Source of the DNA: Microvirga antarctica
GTDB taxonomy: Bacteria > Pseudomonadota > Alphaproteobacteria > Rhizobiales > Beijerinckiaceae
NCBI RefSeq assembly: GCF_017921815.1
Contig: NZ_JAGEMM010000001.1
Coordinates: 248,001 to 312,000, forward strand
Direction: 5' to 3'
Length of the DNA stretch: 64,000 bases
Part shown: piece after piece, positions 45,786 to 54,546 of the stretch
Position numbering within the stretch: the stretch's first letter is position 1
Layout: the number at the start of each line of letters is the position of its first letter
Made by a program: the position numbers and the translations under genes
Notes under the pieces: generated by a model
Seen by the model: the letters and a program-made list of their open reading frames with translations, nothing else
What the model was told of the DNA's origin: nothing
Database searches by the model: none

Positions 45786-47090
45786 TCAGGCCGAGCGGGC
45801 CGTGGCTGATAGGGCAAGGGGCGAGCGGGACGCCAGATCCCGGTAGAGATCGAGATGGAGGCTCGCGCAGGCGTCGATGTCGATCGGCCGCCGGATGCCG
45901 TCCCGGAGGCGGCCCCACAAGGTGGGATCGGTCAGCGCCTCGACCATGCGGTCGATCAGGTCTTCCGAGGAGCCGACGCGGAAATGGAGACCGTCGATGC
46001 CATCGGTGATCTTTTCGGCCATGCCGCCCACGTTGCTGCAGATCATCGGGCGGCCGTGGAAGAACGATTCCTGAATGACGATCGGCGAGTTCTCCCACCA
46101 GATTGACGGAATGATCGTCCAGTCGACGGATTTCATCAGCCGTGGCATCTCGCTGTTCTGATAGGCGCCATAGAACCTCACCCGCGACCCAGCCCGTTCC
46201 AGCAAGGTCGCGATCTTGTCCTGAAACGCCTTGGGCTGACGTTCGAGGTTGCCGCCGAAGATCATCAATTGCGCGTCATCGCCCCAGACGGCGTCGGGAA
46301 TCCGCGCCACGGCGTCGAGCAGCACGTCGACGCCCTTGAACGCGGTGATCTGTCCGAAATAGGCAAAGCGCGACCGCCGTCCCTGCGGGTCGGGAAGCGC
46401 GCGCGCAGGCGCCGGCTCCACGATGTCGAGGCCGTTCTCGATGACGGTGAACTGATCACGCGAGAGCCCCCAATCGACGTAGCGGTCCACCAGAAACTGG
46501 CTCGGCGAGACGAAATGGTCGGCGACCTGCAGCAGCGACCGGATGAAATACTCACGGCGCAGAAACCGCGCCGGGGGAATCGCCGGAAAGCACGCATTGC
46601 AATCGGCAGGCGACGAGCGGTGGCAGAGCTTCGTGCTGCCCGTCTTCACCATCTGGCCGTGGTGATGGCAGATGGACAGGAACTCGTGGAACGTCACCAC
46701 GATGATCACCTCCGGCAGCGCCTGGCGAACCGCATACAGGCATTCGAGGCCGAGGCCGATGAAATGGTGGAAGTGGACCACATGCGGCTTCAGTTCACGC
46801 ACCACGCGAAGGAAGTCCCGTTCCAGCTCCTCGGTGTTGTGGTTCGACAGCAGGAAATCGTCGTAATCGTCCGCATGATAAAGGATTTCGCCGTCCTTCT
46901 GGCGCAGGCTCAAAAGAGCCGTCCCGCCATGGCGGACAACCGGATGACCGACCCGCGCGAGAAAACGCGATTCCGCGCCGTCTGTGCCGTTGAGACCCTT
47001 GTGCAGATTGTAGGAGGCGATCTCGCCGCCGCCGAGGGAGAAGCTCGGATGCCCGTGGGAGACCACGAGGACACGCATGCGATCCGTCAT
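45786..47090 (-). CDS. Glycosyltransferase family 4, with Cys cluster
   Basis: GT-B-fold glycosyltransferase of 434 residues. The acceptor half begins RVLVVSHGHPSFSLGGGEIA, and the donor half has FAYFGQITAFKGVDVLLDA and the nucleotide-sugar motif SIWWENSPIVIQESFFHGRP. The N-terminal domain carries four cysteines with spacing C-x14-C-x7-C-x2-C, exactly the same as in the second GT4 gene at 50106-51422. The two are clear paralogues. The ATG overlaps the stop of the upstream gene (ATGA). The sugar transferred is unknown. Confidence 0.9.
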   Translation of the reverse strand: MTDRMRVLVVSHGHPSFSLGGGEIASYNLHKGLNGTDGAESRFLARVGHPVVRHGGTALLSLRQKDGEILYHADDYDDFLLSNHNTEELERDFLRVVRELKPHVVHFHHFIGLGLECLYAVRQALPEVIIVVTFHEFLSICHHHGQMVKTGSTKLCHRSSPADCNACFPAIPPARFLRREYFIRSLLQVADHFVSPSQFLVDRYVDWGLSRDQFTVIENGLDIVEPAPARALPDPQGRRSRFAYFGQITAFKGVDVLLDAVARIPDAVWGDDAQLMIFGGNLERQPKAFQDKIATLLERAGSRVRFYGAYQNSEMPRLMKSVDWTIIPSIWWENSPIVIQESFFHGRPMICSNVGGMAEKITDGIDGLHFRVGSSEDLIDRMVEALTDPTLWGRLRDGIRRPIDIDACASLHLDLYRDLASRSPLALSATARSA

Positions 47091-49345
47091 TTGGCCCCCC
47101 GCATGTTCGCGACGAGAAGCGACCAGCGCCGGTTGAAACTCCATCGGTCGATCCGATCCGCCAGTCTGCGCCACGGCACGCCCATCGCTCCAGCCTCCTC
47201 GTCAGCGGCCACCATCTCAACCTCGGGAAGCCACAAGGATGGAATGCCCGCGAGCTTCAGCTTGAGACACAGGTCCCGCCCCTTCTCGGCGACGCCCAGA
47301 TACGACCGGCTGAATCCGCCGGTGCTGGCGAGCGCCGAGCGCGCGACGATGCAGCACGCCGTCGTGCCGGCGATCACCTCGGTGGCCTCCGCACCCCGCA
47401 CAACGTCGCGGGGATAGCCGATGAAGCGGTCGACCAGGAGACGCTCGCTGTCGTCGAGCCAGGTTCCGGCAAAGCGGATGGAATCGTCCTCGAACACAAT
47501 GGTCGGGCTGACCAGAACCTTGCCGCCGCGCGCGTGATAGGCGCGCTGCAGGCGGGTGAGCCAGCCGGTCTGGCGCGGCAGCACGCCTGCAGACAAGAGA
47601 ACCAGCGTCTCAGCCTTCGTGCCGCCGATCGCCGCCTCGAAGGCGTCGCATGCATCCTGCACGCCCTCCGCCGCGATCAGCCGGACGCCCAACCCGTAGA
47701 AGGCCGCGACCCGCTGGACCTCGGCTGCGATGTCGCCCAGAACTGCGACCGGCACGCAGACCGCGATCGGCGTCGCGCCGACGTCGGGGTCGAGCGCCAG
47801 AAGTGCCAGAGTGACAGTGACCTCCTCGATGTCGAGGCCCGCGCCCACGATGACCACGGTCGAGGCGGCAGTGTCGTTGAAGCCGAAATCGCGGATTTCC
47901 ACGACGCGCGGCGCCGGATGGTCGAGGGCCTGCATCATCGGCCCGATATGCCGCTCGATCGCCTTCACACCGCCAGCCATGCGCGGATCGAGGGACGAGA
48001 CCAGCCGCTCAAGCGCCCGGCGGGACAGTGCCCGCACGGGTTTCAGCGGATAGAATGCGAGGCCCTGTGTCTCGAGCGCCAGCTCGAAATAGACCGCCGC
48101 ATCGCTTGCCGAGGACAGGCCCGGAACGAAGGCGAGGAACCCGTGATCGTGCCGCGCCGGGTCGATGCTGCCGGCGAACAGATCGTCATGCTGAAAGGCA
48201 GCCGTGACGTCGGGACGCGGAAGGCGTGTCCAGGAAGTGTTGACAGGCGCGGATTCGGATCCGGCGCGCAGAACGATGGACTCGACGAGGCGATCGGGAT
48301 CGAGCATCCAGCCGGTGACCAGGATCCCGCCGCCCGGAACCTCGACCACCAGGTCCATGCCAAGGCGAATGGGCTGGTCGAGGATCGACACCGTGTCGCG
48401 GCCGTCGAAGCGCTGACCTGCGCGGCGCAGCACTTGCAACGTGTCGGGACCGGCGCTCGCGCGCTTCACGACATCGCGGATATGGGCCGGCACGTCGGTG
48501 GGAGGCAGAAGCACGCGCCGCTGATAAATCTCAAGCGTCCGCCACCCATCGGCGGTACGGAAGTACAGGCGTTCGAGCCGTTCGAGATCGAGCGCCATCG
48601 CGGGATTGGCAAGGAGGCCGACAAACCCCTGCCCGCTTCCGCCGAGATCCTCGCGCATGACGGCTGCCGCGGTGAGGTCGGCAATGTGGTGGCCATTGTG
48701 AGCGACGAGCACGCGCGACAGATCCACCGGCAGGGTGTTCGACCATCCCTGAAGATAGGCCTCCCCCGCATCCAGGGGCCCCATGACCTCCACGTAGCCG
48801 TCATTGCGCGCGGTGGCGGCGAGCAGGGCCATGGCGGCGGCCAGGCGGTCGGCGCTGGGGCTTTCCGCCATCAGCGCTTGCGCCATCACGTCGGCAACGG
48901 CGGCAAAGCGATCGCCGGATTCTGCCGACACGATCCGCATGAGAAGCGCGAAGGGCACCGCACGCTTGATCAGCGTATACCGCGCCGGCTGACCCTGGCT
49001 CCGCAGGACAATGGAGCGCAGGCGCAAGCGCCCGGCAATCTTGAGCGGAACGACAGCCACGAAACCAACGGACTGCTCGGCGGGCGCGCCGGCGCGGGCC
49101 CAGGTGGCGACCGTCGCTGTCATCGCCATGCTCGGGTCACCGTTGAGCAGGGCGGGCGCCTGTCCGGACATCGCCGCCGCTACGCCGCAGACCAGAACCA
49201 GATCCTCGCCGATGGGCGTGGCGAGAACGGACTCACCGTCGAGCGGCAGCGACAGGTGATCGGTCAGCGTGTTGGTGCTTGTCAGCCCGCTTCCGCCCGG
49301 CGGAGCGGAGTGGCGCAGATCGACGAGGGCGTGGATCGACGTCAT
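47087..49345 (-). CDS. Modular GT2-like protein with degenerate active site
   Basis: Protein of 752 residues. About 490 N-terminal residues of unclear fold include a module with GILVTGWMLDPDRLV at about 340-355, shared with the 744-residue protein at 52252-54486. The C-terminal third aligns with that protein's GT2 domain (IVFEDDSIRFAG versus LLFEDGSIQHAG; both end near DLCLK). The metal-binding NSD of the paralogue reads SAG here (47585-47593), and its EDSD acid cluster reads KGRD. It is therefore probably a non-catalytic partner. ATGA overlaps link it to both neighbours. Confidence 0.82.
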   Translation of the reverse strand: MTSIHALVDLRHSAPPGGSGLTSTNTLTDHLSLPLDGESVLATPIGEDLVLVCGVAAAMSGQAPALLNGDPSMAMTATVATWARAGAPAEQSVGFVAVVPLKIAGRLRLRSIVLRSQGQPARYTLIKRAVPFALLMRIVSAESGDRFAAVADVMAQALMAESPSADRLAAAMALLAATARNDGYVEVMGPLDAGEAYLQGWSNTLPVDLSRVLVAHNGHHIADLTAAAVMREDLGGSGQGFVGLLANPAMALDLERLERLYFRTADGWRTLEIYQRRVLLPPTDVPAHIRDVVKRASAGPDTLQVLRRAGQRFDGRDTVSILDQPIRLGMDLVVEVPGGGILVTGWMLDPDRLVESIVLRAGSESAPVNTSWTRLPRPDVTAAFQHDDLFAGSIDPARHDHGFLAFVPGLSSASDAAVYFELALETQGLAFYPLKPVRALSRRALERLVSSLDPRMAGGVKAIERHIGPMMQALDHPAPRVVEIRDFGFNDTAASTVVIVGAGLDIEEVTVTLALLALDPDVGATPIAVCVPVAVLGDIAAEVQRVAAFYGLGVRLIAAEGVQDACDAFEAAIGGTKAETLVLLSAGVLPRQTGWLTRLQRAYHARGGKVLVSPTIVFEDDSIRFAGTWLDDSERLLVDRFIGYPRDVVRGAEATEVIAGTTACCIVARSALASTGGFSRSYLGVAEKGRDLCLKLKLAGIPSLWLPEVEMVAADEEAGAMGVPWRRLADRIDRWSFNRRWSLLVANMRGAK

Positions 49346-50109
49346 GGGCTTCCCGAACGCAGGAGGATCAGAAGGATGGCTGTGCACGCCACCGCGGTGA
49401 CGGCACCGAGCATGATCAGAAGCGAAGCGGCCCGACGCATCGGCCGATCCGCGGCCTTCGACAGATCCCGGATACGGGCGTCGAAACCGGTCAGGACCGT
49501 GTCGAAGCGCAACAGAAAGACCTCCAGATCCGACACCCGCTGGACGAGATCGTCACGGCCCGACCGCACGAGGTCGAGCGCAGCACCAAGACCGTCCTCC
49601 TTCGAGGCCATCTGCTCCACCTGTTCGGCGGTGCCGCGCAACGTCTCGACCGTCTCCCGCTGGATGATCTGCGAGCGGCGCTGCGCCGCAATCAAGACTT
49701 CCAGCTGATCGAGCACCCGGCTCAAGGGCGCATTGATAGCCGCCTCGGCGCTGCGCTCGGTCTGGACCGGGATCTGCAGGACGACCTCATGCCCAGTGGT
49801 GGGCGAAACCGCCACAACCGAGAGGCGACTGCGATCCTCATCCGACAATCCCTCGGGAAGTTCGACCTCGAATGCGTAAGCCCCGTCGCCGATGCCATTG
49901 CGGCGCAGGTCGACGCGTGGCCGGTCGGCAGTTCCCGATGCGATCATGCGGCCCGCCAGCAGAACGCGCACGAGGAGCCGTTCCTGCGGGCGCGCCCGGT
50001 CGCGCACCCAGCCGAAGAGCCGCCGGGCCTCGATGGCGTCCATGCTGCCCTGGATCTGCGGGGTGATCGCCTCGACGGCGACCGGCATTTTCTTTTCTGC
50101 TGCACTCAT
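49342..50109 (-). CDS. Coiled-coil membrane protein with N-terminal Gly-Trp module
   Basis: Tail-anchored protein of 255 residues that I cannot name. The N-terminal domain (IQGSMDAIEARRLFGWVRD, then RVDLRRNGIGDGAYAFEVEL) is a beta-sandwich-like module seen in glycan loci of related bacteria. A long charged coiled coil follows (about 120-215), then a C-terminal membrane helix (LLIMLGAVTAVACTAILLILL). The layout suits a scaffold that holds the glycosyltransferases at the inner membrane (inferred). Both ends overlap neighbouring genes in ATGA. Confidence 0.72.
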   Translation of the reverse strand: MSAAEKKMPVAVEAITPQIQGSMDAIEARRLFGWVRDRARPQERLLVRVLLAGRMIASGTADRPRVDLRRNGIGDGAYAFEVELPEGLSDEDRSRLSVVAVSPTTGHEVVLQIPVQTERSAEAAINAPLSRVLDQLEVLIAAQRRSQIIQRETVETLRGTAEQVEQMASKEDGLGAALDLVRSGRDDLVQRVSDLEVFLLRFDTVLTGFDARIRDLSKAADRPMRRAASLLIMLGAVTAVACTAILLILLRSGSP

Positions 50110-51422
50110 GCTGCTTGCGCTCCACGGTCCGCACTGTCAGCGGCAGGGCCGGACGGCTCGAGGTTGTGCGCCGGCAGCCCGAGGCCGCGATAAATTTCAA
50201 GATGACGGTCGGCGACCGCCGCGATGGTCGGTGGCGGCCGTATCCCCGCGACCAGCCTGCTCCACAATCCCGGCGTATCAGCGGCCTCTCGCATGACGCG
50301 TGCCAGCGCCTCCGGATCGTCCGCCCGCACATGCAGACCGTCGACCCCATGTCGGACAGCCTCCGCCATGCCGCCGATATCGCTGACAATCACCGGCCGG
50401 CCGTGCCGAAATGCTTCCTGGATCACCAGAGGCGCATTCTCCCACCAGATCGACGGCACCACGACCCAATCGACGTCCGCCATGAGCGCGCCGATCTCGC
50501 CGCGCTGGTAAGGGCCAAGGCGACGGACCTGCGGAGCGGTGTCCGCAAGGAGCGTGTCGATTTCGTCGAGGAAGGTCTGTGCCTGGAACGGTGCGCCGCC
50601 GTGCACGCGCAATGCAAACCCCTCGAGTTTGTCAGCGCGCAGTTGCTGCGCGGCATTGAGAAGAACGACGAGGCCCTTCCACGGATTGAGGTTTCCGAAA
50701 TATCCAAACACCGGCCGTCGACCGTCGGGAGACGGACGATGCGGTGCGGAAGGCACATCCGGCCGGCCGTTCGACACGACGTCGATGGAGGCTGCTGGCA
50801 ATCCCCAGGCGACGTGACGATCCTTGATGAACTGGCTCGGTGCGAGAAAGCGATCGACCTGCCCCAGCATCGTCTTGATATGGCGTTCGCGCAGCAGGAA
50901 CTTATCCGGCGCGATGGCCGGGAAGCAGGAATGGCAGCGGTTGGGAGACGCGCCGGTGCAGCGCTCCCGGCCGGTCGTGCGCATCATGAGGCCGTCATGG
51001 GCGCAGATGGCGTAGTAGTCGTGCAGCGTCATGACAATCCGCGCTTTGGGCAGCACGCGCCTGACGAGGGCAATGAACTCCACGCCGAGGAGCAGCAGGT
51101 GATGGATGTGGACCACATCCGGCCGAAATTCCTCGAGCAGCCCCTGCAATTGTGGAATGACGCCGTAGGCGTCGATCTGGCTCATATAGAAGCGGTCGAA
51201 ATGCCCACTCCACACCACGACCTCGTCGGGATCGGCGCTGACGGTCTGAAAGCTGGTTCCAGGGCGCTGCTCCCGGTGATTGCGATCGGTGGCGGCAAGA
51301 AACAGGGCCTTCACGTCCGGGCGTGATCGCAACTCGCCGAACAGGTCGTGGGCGAAGATCTCCGTGCCGCCCGGGTGCAGGGCCGGATGGTTATGGGCCA
51401 CGACGAGGATGCGGGTCGTCAA
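50106..51422 (-). CDS. Glycosyltransferase family 4, with Cys cluster (second copy)
   Basis: GT-B-fold glycosyltransferase of 438 residues, a paralogue of the gene at 45786-47090. It has RILVVAHNHPALHPGGTEIF, FGYFGNLNPWKGLVVLLNA and the donor motif SIWWENAPLVIQEAFRHGRP, plus the same C-x14-C-x7-C-x2-C cluster. The start is TTG at 51422, overlapping the methyltransferase stop as TTGA; no ATG fits, and the overlap matches the ATGA pattern of the other genes. The two copies probably add different sugars in the same glycan. Confidence 0.9.
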   Translation of the reverse strand: MTTRILVVAHNHPALHPGGTEIFAHDLFGELRSRPDVKALFLAATDRNHREQRPGTSFQTVSADPDEVVVWSGHFDRFYMSQIDAYGVIPQLQGLLEEFRPDVVHIHHLLLLGVEFIALVRRVLPKARIVMTLHDYYAICAHDGLMMRTTGRERCTGASPNRCHSCFPAIAPDKFLLRERHIKTMLGQVDRFLAPSQFIKDRHVAWGLPAASIDVVSNGRPDVPSAPHRPSPDGRRPVFGYFGNLNPWKGLVVLLNAAQQLRADKLEGFALRVHGGAPFQAQTFLDEIDTLLADTAPQVRRLGPYQRGEIGALMADVDWVVVPSIWWENAPLVIQEAFRHGRPVIVSDIGGMAEAVRHGVDGLHVRADDPEALARVMREAADTPGLWSRLVAGIRPPPTIAAVADRHLEIYRGLGLPAHNLEPSGPAADSADRGAQAA

Positions 51423-52255
51423 GCGCGCGCTCCGGGCTTGGTGGCCACGATGATGTCCTGGTAATGGGCGCTTGGCGTCCCGCGCCAATGCCCGAGCGCG
51501 ACACGTTCGATCCCCAATCCCGCCGTCTCCAGCACCGCTTCGATCACGCCGGTTTCAAAACCGATGGCGCCGAGCGGCGCGCTCGGATCGGCTGTCCAGG
51601 AGCGCGGCTCCGGGCCGGGCACAAAGCGAGGACGCGCGTCCGCTCGCTCCATATCTCCCGGACCGATCAGGAACGCCGTGACGAAGAGGCGCCCGCCGGG
51701 CGCAAGGAGACGCACCGTCTCGCGCGCATAAGCGGCGATTTCGCTGGACGGCAGGTGCGTTGCGACGGACACCATGGCGGCGAAATCGAAGCTCCCATCG
51801 GAGAAGGGCAGCACCACCTCTTCGCCCCGCAGGGAACCGCCGGGGTTATAGAGCGCGTGGGCGACGTCGACCTGGCAAAAGCGGAAATGCGGGTAGACGC
51901 TGGTGATGTGGCGTCCGCACCACGCGATGCCCTCGCCCACCGGGTCGACACCTTCATAGCGCCCCGGCTCTCCATCGAGATATTGCGTCAACGGCACCGC
52001 GATGCGCCCGATGCCGCACCCGATATCGAGAACGCGGTCGGACGGCCGCAGACCGCCGATGCGCACGAAGTGGCCGAGGAACTCTGCGCCGATAGCGCGA
52101 TAATCGCCGTCGCCGACAAACACGTTCTCCGGCGCCGGCGCGGGCAGAAAGCGGTTGGCCTCGACAGCCGACATCAGCCAAGTCAGGCGCATATCCTCGG
52201 CGGCCGACAAGCCCATGGTTTCGGGCGCTGCCGCGATGACGCGTTGGACGTTCAT
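51419..52255 (-). CDS. SAM-dependent methyltransferase of the glycan locus
   Basis: Class I methyltransferase of 278 residues. Motif I is VLDIGCGIGRIAVPL, followed by YEGVDPVGEGI, a post-II region FCQVDVAHALY and motif IV FSDGSFDFAAMVSVATHL. The position between glycosyltransferase genes suggests sugar O-methylation, a common cap on surface glycans (inferred). The ATG at 52255 overlaps the stop of the GT2 gene by 4 bases; the ORF is open upstream to 52471 but lies inside that gene. Confidence 0.86.
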   Translation of the reverse strand: MNVQRVIAAAPETMGLSAAEDMRLTWLMSAVEANRFLPAPAPENVFVGDGDYRAIGAEFLGHFVRIGGLRPSDRVLDIGCGIGRIAVPLTQYLDGEPGRYEGVDPVGEGIAWCGRHITSVYPHFRFCQVDVAHALYNPGGSLRGEEVVLPFSDGSFDFAAMVSVATHLPSSEIAAYARETVRLLAPGGRLFVTAFLIGPGDMERADARPRFVPGPEPRSWTADPSAPLGAIGFETGVIEAVLETAGLGIERVALGHWRGTPSAHYQDIIVATKPGARA

Positions 52256-54486
52256 GAGAGGGCGCTCCTGGTTCTGAGACTGCGTCGTTCCGACGTCGCG
52301 ATGGCCGCGATCAAACCGCCCCAACGGGCGGTGTGGAGTGCGCAGTTGTATTGCCATGCGATGCCGCGCATGTAGTCGGCGTTGACGGACATCGACTGCC
52401 GTTCGAGGTGATAGAGAGAGACCTCCGGGACGTAGGCGATCCGGCGGCCTGTCATCGTGATCTTCAGGCACAGGTCGCTGTCTTCGTAATCACCGATGAC
52501 ATAGTCCTCGGTGAAGCCGCCAACCTGTTCGTAGAGCGCGCGCTTCATCACGAGACAGGCGCCGGTCACGGCGGGAACAATGCGCGGCTCGGCGGCGGGC
52601 GCATAGGAGCCCGGCATCCCCTTATGAAAATGGTGATTGAGCCAGCGACCGCGGTGATCCTGCGCGAAATACATGCCCGCGTGCTGGATCGACCCATCCT
52701 CGAAGAGCAGTCGCGGTCCAACGGCTCCGATGCGGTTGCGGCCGCCGAGTCGCACGACCAGCGGCTCGAGCCAGCCGTTCGCCGTCGGGATGACATCGGA
52801 ATTGACGAGCGCGAGGGTCTCGCCCCGCGCTGCCCCCGCCCCTGTATTACAGGCCCGCGCGTAGCCGGCATTGCGCTCCATCACGACGACCAGCATCGGC
52901 ATGCCGTAGATCAGGTAGAAGCCGCCGAGTAGATGGTGGAGGTCGCCAGCCTGGTCGGGTGAATCGAGGACGAAGATCAGTTCCGCATTCGCGCGAAGCC
53001 ACGGATCGGCGGCGAATGCAGCGATCTGAAAGCGCAGGAAGTCCAGAACCTTGTAGAGCGGAATGACGACCGACACTTTCGGCCGAGGTGGCGCCGTGCC
53101 GATCCAGGCGCTGGTCGGTGCGCCAACGCCGGCGCCACTCTGCGCATGCAGATCGGCGATGACTGGGCTCAGGATCGTGGCGAGCACATGGTCGCTGACA
53201 TGCTCCGGCGGGACCGCGCGCAAGGCCACGGCCCGCGCGCCAACGGCGTCGATCGGCTGCGGCGGCGGGACGAGCGTATGATGTGAGCCGGATTTCAGGC
53301 AAAGCCGAAAGCGGGGCTGGAGGATACGGGCCGTCCCTCCCCGCGGCGGCGCGAGAACCGCAAAGCCCGTTGCGGTCATAGGGCTGCCGTCCTTGGGATT
53401 ATTGACGCTGACCGGGAAGCGATGCTGGGCGTCGGTCAGATCGTGCGTCTGCGCGCCGAGTGCGGCCAGTCCCGAGACCAGATCGGCCGGATCATTGTAC
53501 CACCCGGTCACAAGCGTGCCCGCAGCGGTCGACAGGGCGCAGACGATCTCGGCCGTAGGCGTTAACTGCTGGCCGACGACCCGGCGGGCCTGAAGCGGCG
53601 CGCGCAACTGCGCCTCGAGCGCGATGGCCCGACCCGCGTCGGACCGGCCGCACAATTCGATCAGAAGCGATTCACGTAGGTCCGGCGCTCCCGGGCCGTG
53701 CTGGCTGAGCCACCGGGCCAGAGAGGGCTGCCCGGCAGCCATCGGCGCGACTACGCGCATCGACAGCCCGCCCGCGCCGACGAGGACGATGATCGCCCTC
53801 GCAGATCTGCCGAAGCGATGCGGCACCAGCAAGTGGAGTGCGTTGCGGGCTCCAGGCGCCATCGATCGATGCGCCTGCGATGAAAGCCGCACGGGCCCGT
53901 CCGCCGACAACCCGTAGACGGCATCGATCTTGCCGAAACTGGCCGGCAACGACGTCTGCAACAGAAGCGCCTCCGAGCCAGCGCTCGCAGCAACGGATGC
54001 CGCGGCCGGCTCAGGAGCCAGAACCTGGAGGACGGCGCGCAGGAAATGCGCAAATTCAGGCGCACGTTGGAGCCGGAAGAGAGGGCCCCAGACGTTGAAC
54101 AGGGTCGAGACCAGAGCCACGCGCCCGGTGCTGTCGACCGTGTCGATCAGCGCCTGTGCATCAACCCTGGTCAGGTCGGCATCGCTCGCGATCTCGATAT
54201 CGAGCGCGTTGCCGTGCGTCTTCGTGCTGAGCGACACGCGGAACAGGGCATCTTCTCGCCGGCGGAGAACCCACACCACCCGTGTGCCGCCATCGGCCCG
54301 CGTCAGCCGGAGTGAGGCATTCGGCGTCACACGACCGCCTTCGACGACGGAAAGGGGTGCGGCGGAGCGGACGGCCTCAGGCACATCAAGGACGATCATG
54401 ACGACATTCGGAGCGAGCGACCCCACACGCGGAACACTGGTCCGGTCTGCCGGGGCTGCAAGGGAATGAGCGTCGAGCATCGTCAT
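52252..54486 (-). CDS. Modular glycosyltransferase (GT2 domain, C-terminal)
   Basis: Protein of 744 residues. Residues 1-460 hold unassigned domains including GTLVTGWYNDPADLV (about 323-337), shared with the 752-residue protein. Residues 470-700 form a complete GT2 domain: VSVVIPLYKVLDFLRFQ, the acidic LVNSDV (562-564, metal binding), VTGACLVMKRALYEQVGGF and the base region YEDSDLCLK (668-671). It is thus likely the active polysaccharide glycosyltransferase of the pair. GAGGTG precedes the ATG by 10 bases. The gene lies 60 bases after the RTX gene. Confidence 0.88.
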   Translation of the reverse strand: MTMLDAHSLAAPADRTSVPRVGSLAPNVVMIVLDVPEAVRSAAPLSVVEGGRVTPNASLRLTRADGGTRVVWVLRRREDALFRVSLSTKTHGNALDIEIASDADLTRVDAQALIDTVDSTGRVALVSTLFNVWGPLFRLQRAPEFAHFLRAVLQVLAPEPAAASVAASAGSEALLLQTSLPASFGKIDAVYGLSADGPVRLSSQAHRSMAPGARNALHLLVPHRFGRSARAIIVLVGAGGLSMRVVAPMAAGQPSLARWLSQHGPGAPDLRESLLIELCGRSDAGRAIALEAQLRAPLQARRVVGQQLTPTAEIVCALSTAAGTLVTGWYNDPADLVSGLAALGAQTHDLTDAQHRFPVSVNNPKDGSPMTATGFAVLAPPRGGTARILQPRFRLCLKSGSHHTLVPPPQPIDAVGARAVALRAVPPEHVSDHVLATILSPVIADLHAQSGAGVGAPTSAWIGTAPPRPKVSVVIPLYKVLDFLRFQIAAFAADPWLRANAELIFVLDSPDQAGDLHHLLGGFYLIYGMPMLVVVMERNAGYARACNTGAGAARGETLALVNSDVIPTANGWLEPLVVRLGGRNRIGAVGPRLLFEDGSIQHAGMYFAQDHRGRWLNHHFHKGMPGSYAPAAEPRIVPAVTGACLVMKRALYEQVGGFTEDYVIGDYEDSDLCLKITMTGRRIAYVPEVSLYHLERQSMSVNADYMRGIAWQYNCALHTARWGGLIAAIATSERRSLRTRSALS

Positions 54487-54546
54487 GAAATCTGCACACC
54501 TCGATGGGCGGACGCCGCAGCCTCTTGGCCGCGGCGCCCGGTTTCA

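Noticed and set aside
47534-49708. Plus-strand ORF of 724 residues
   Set aside because: It is the antisense frame of the modular GT2-like gene, has a composition rich in Arg, His and Gln and no recognisable domain.
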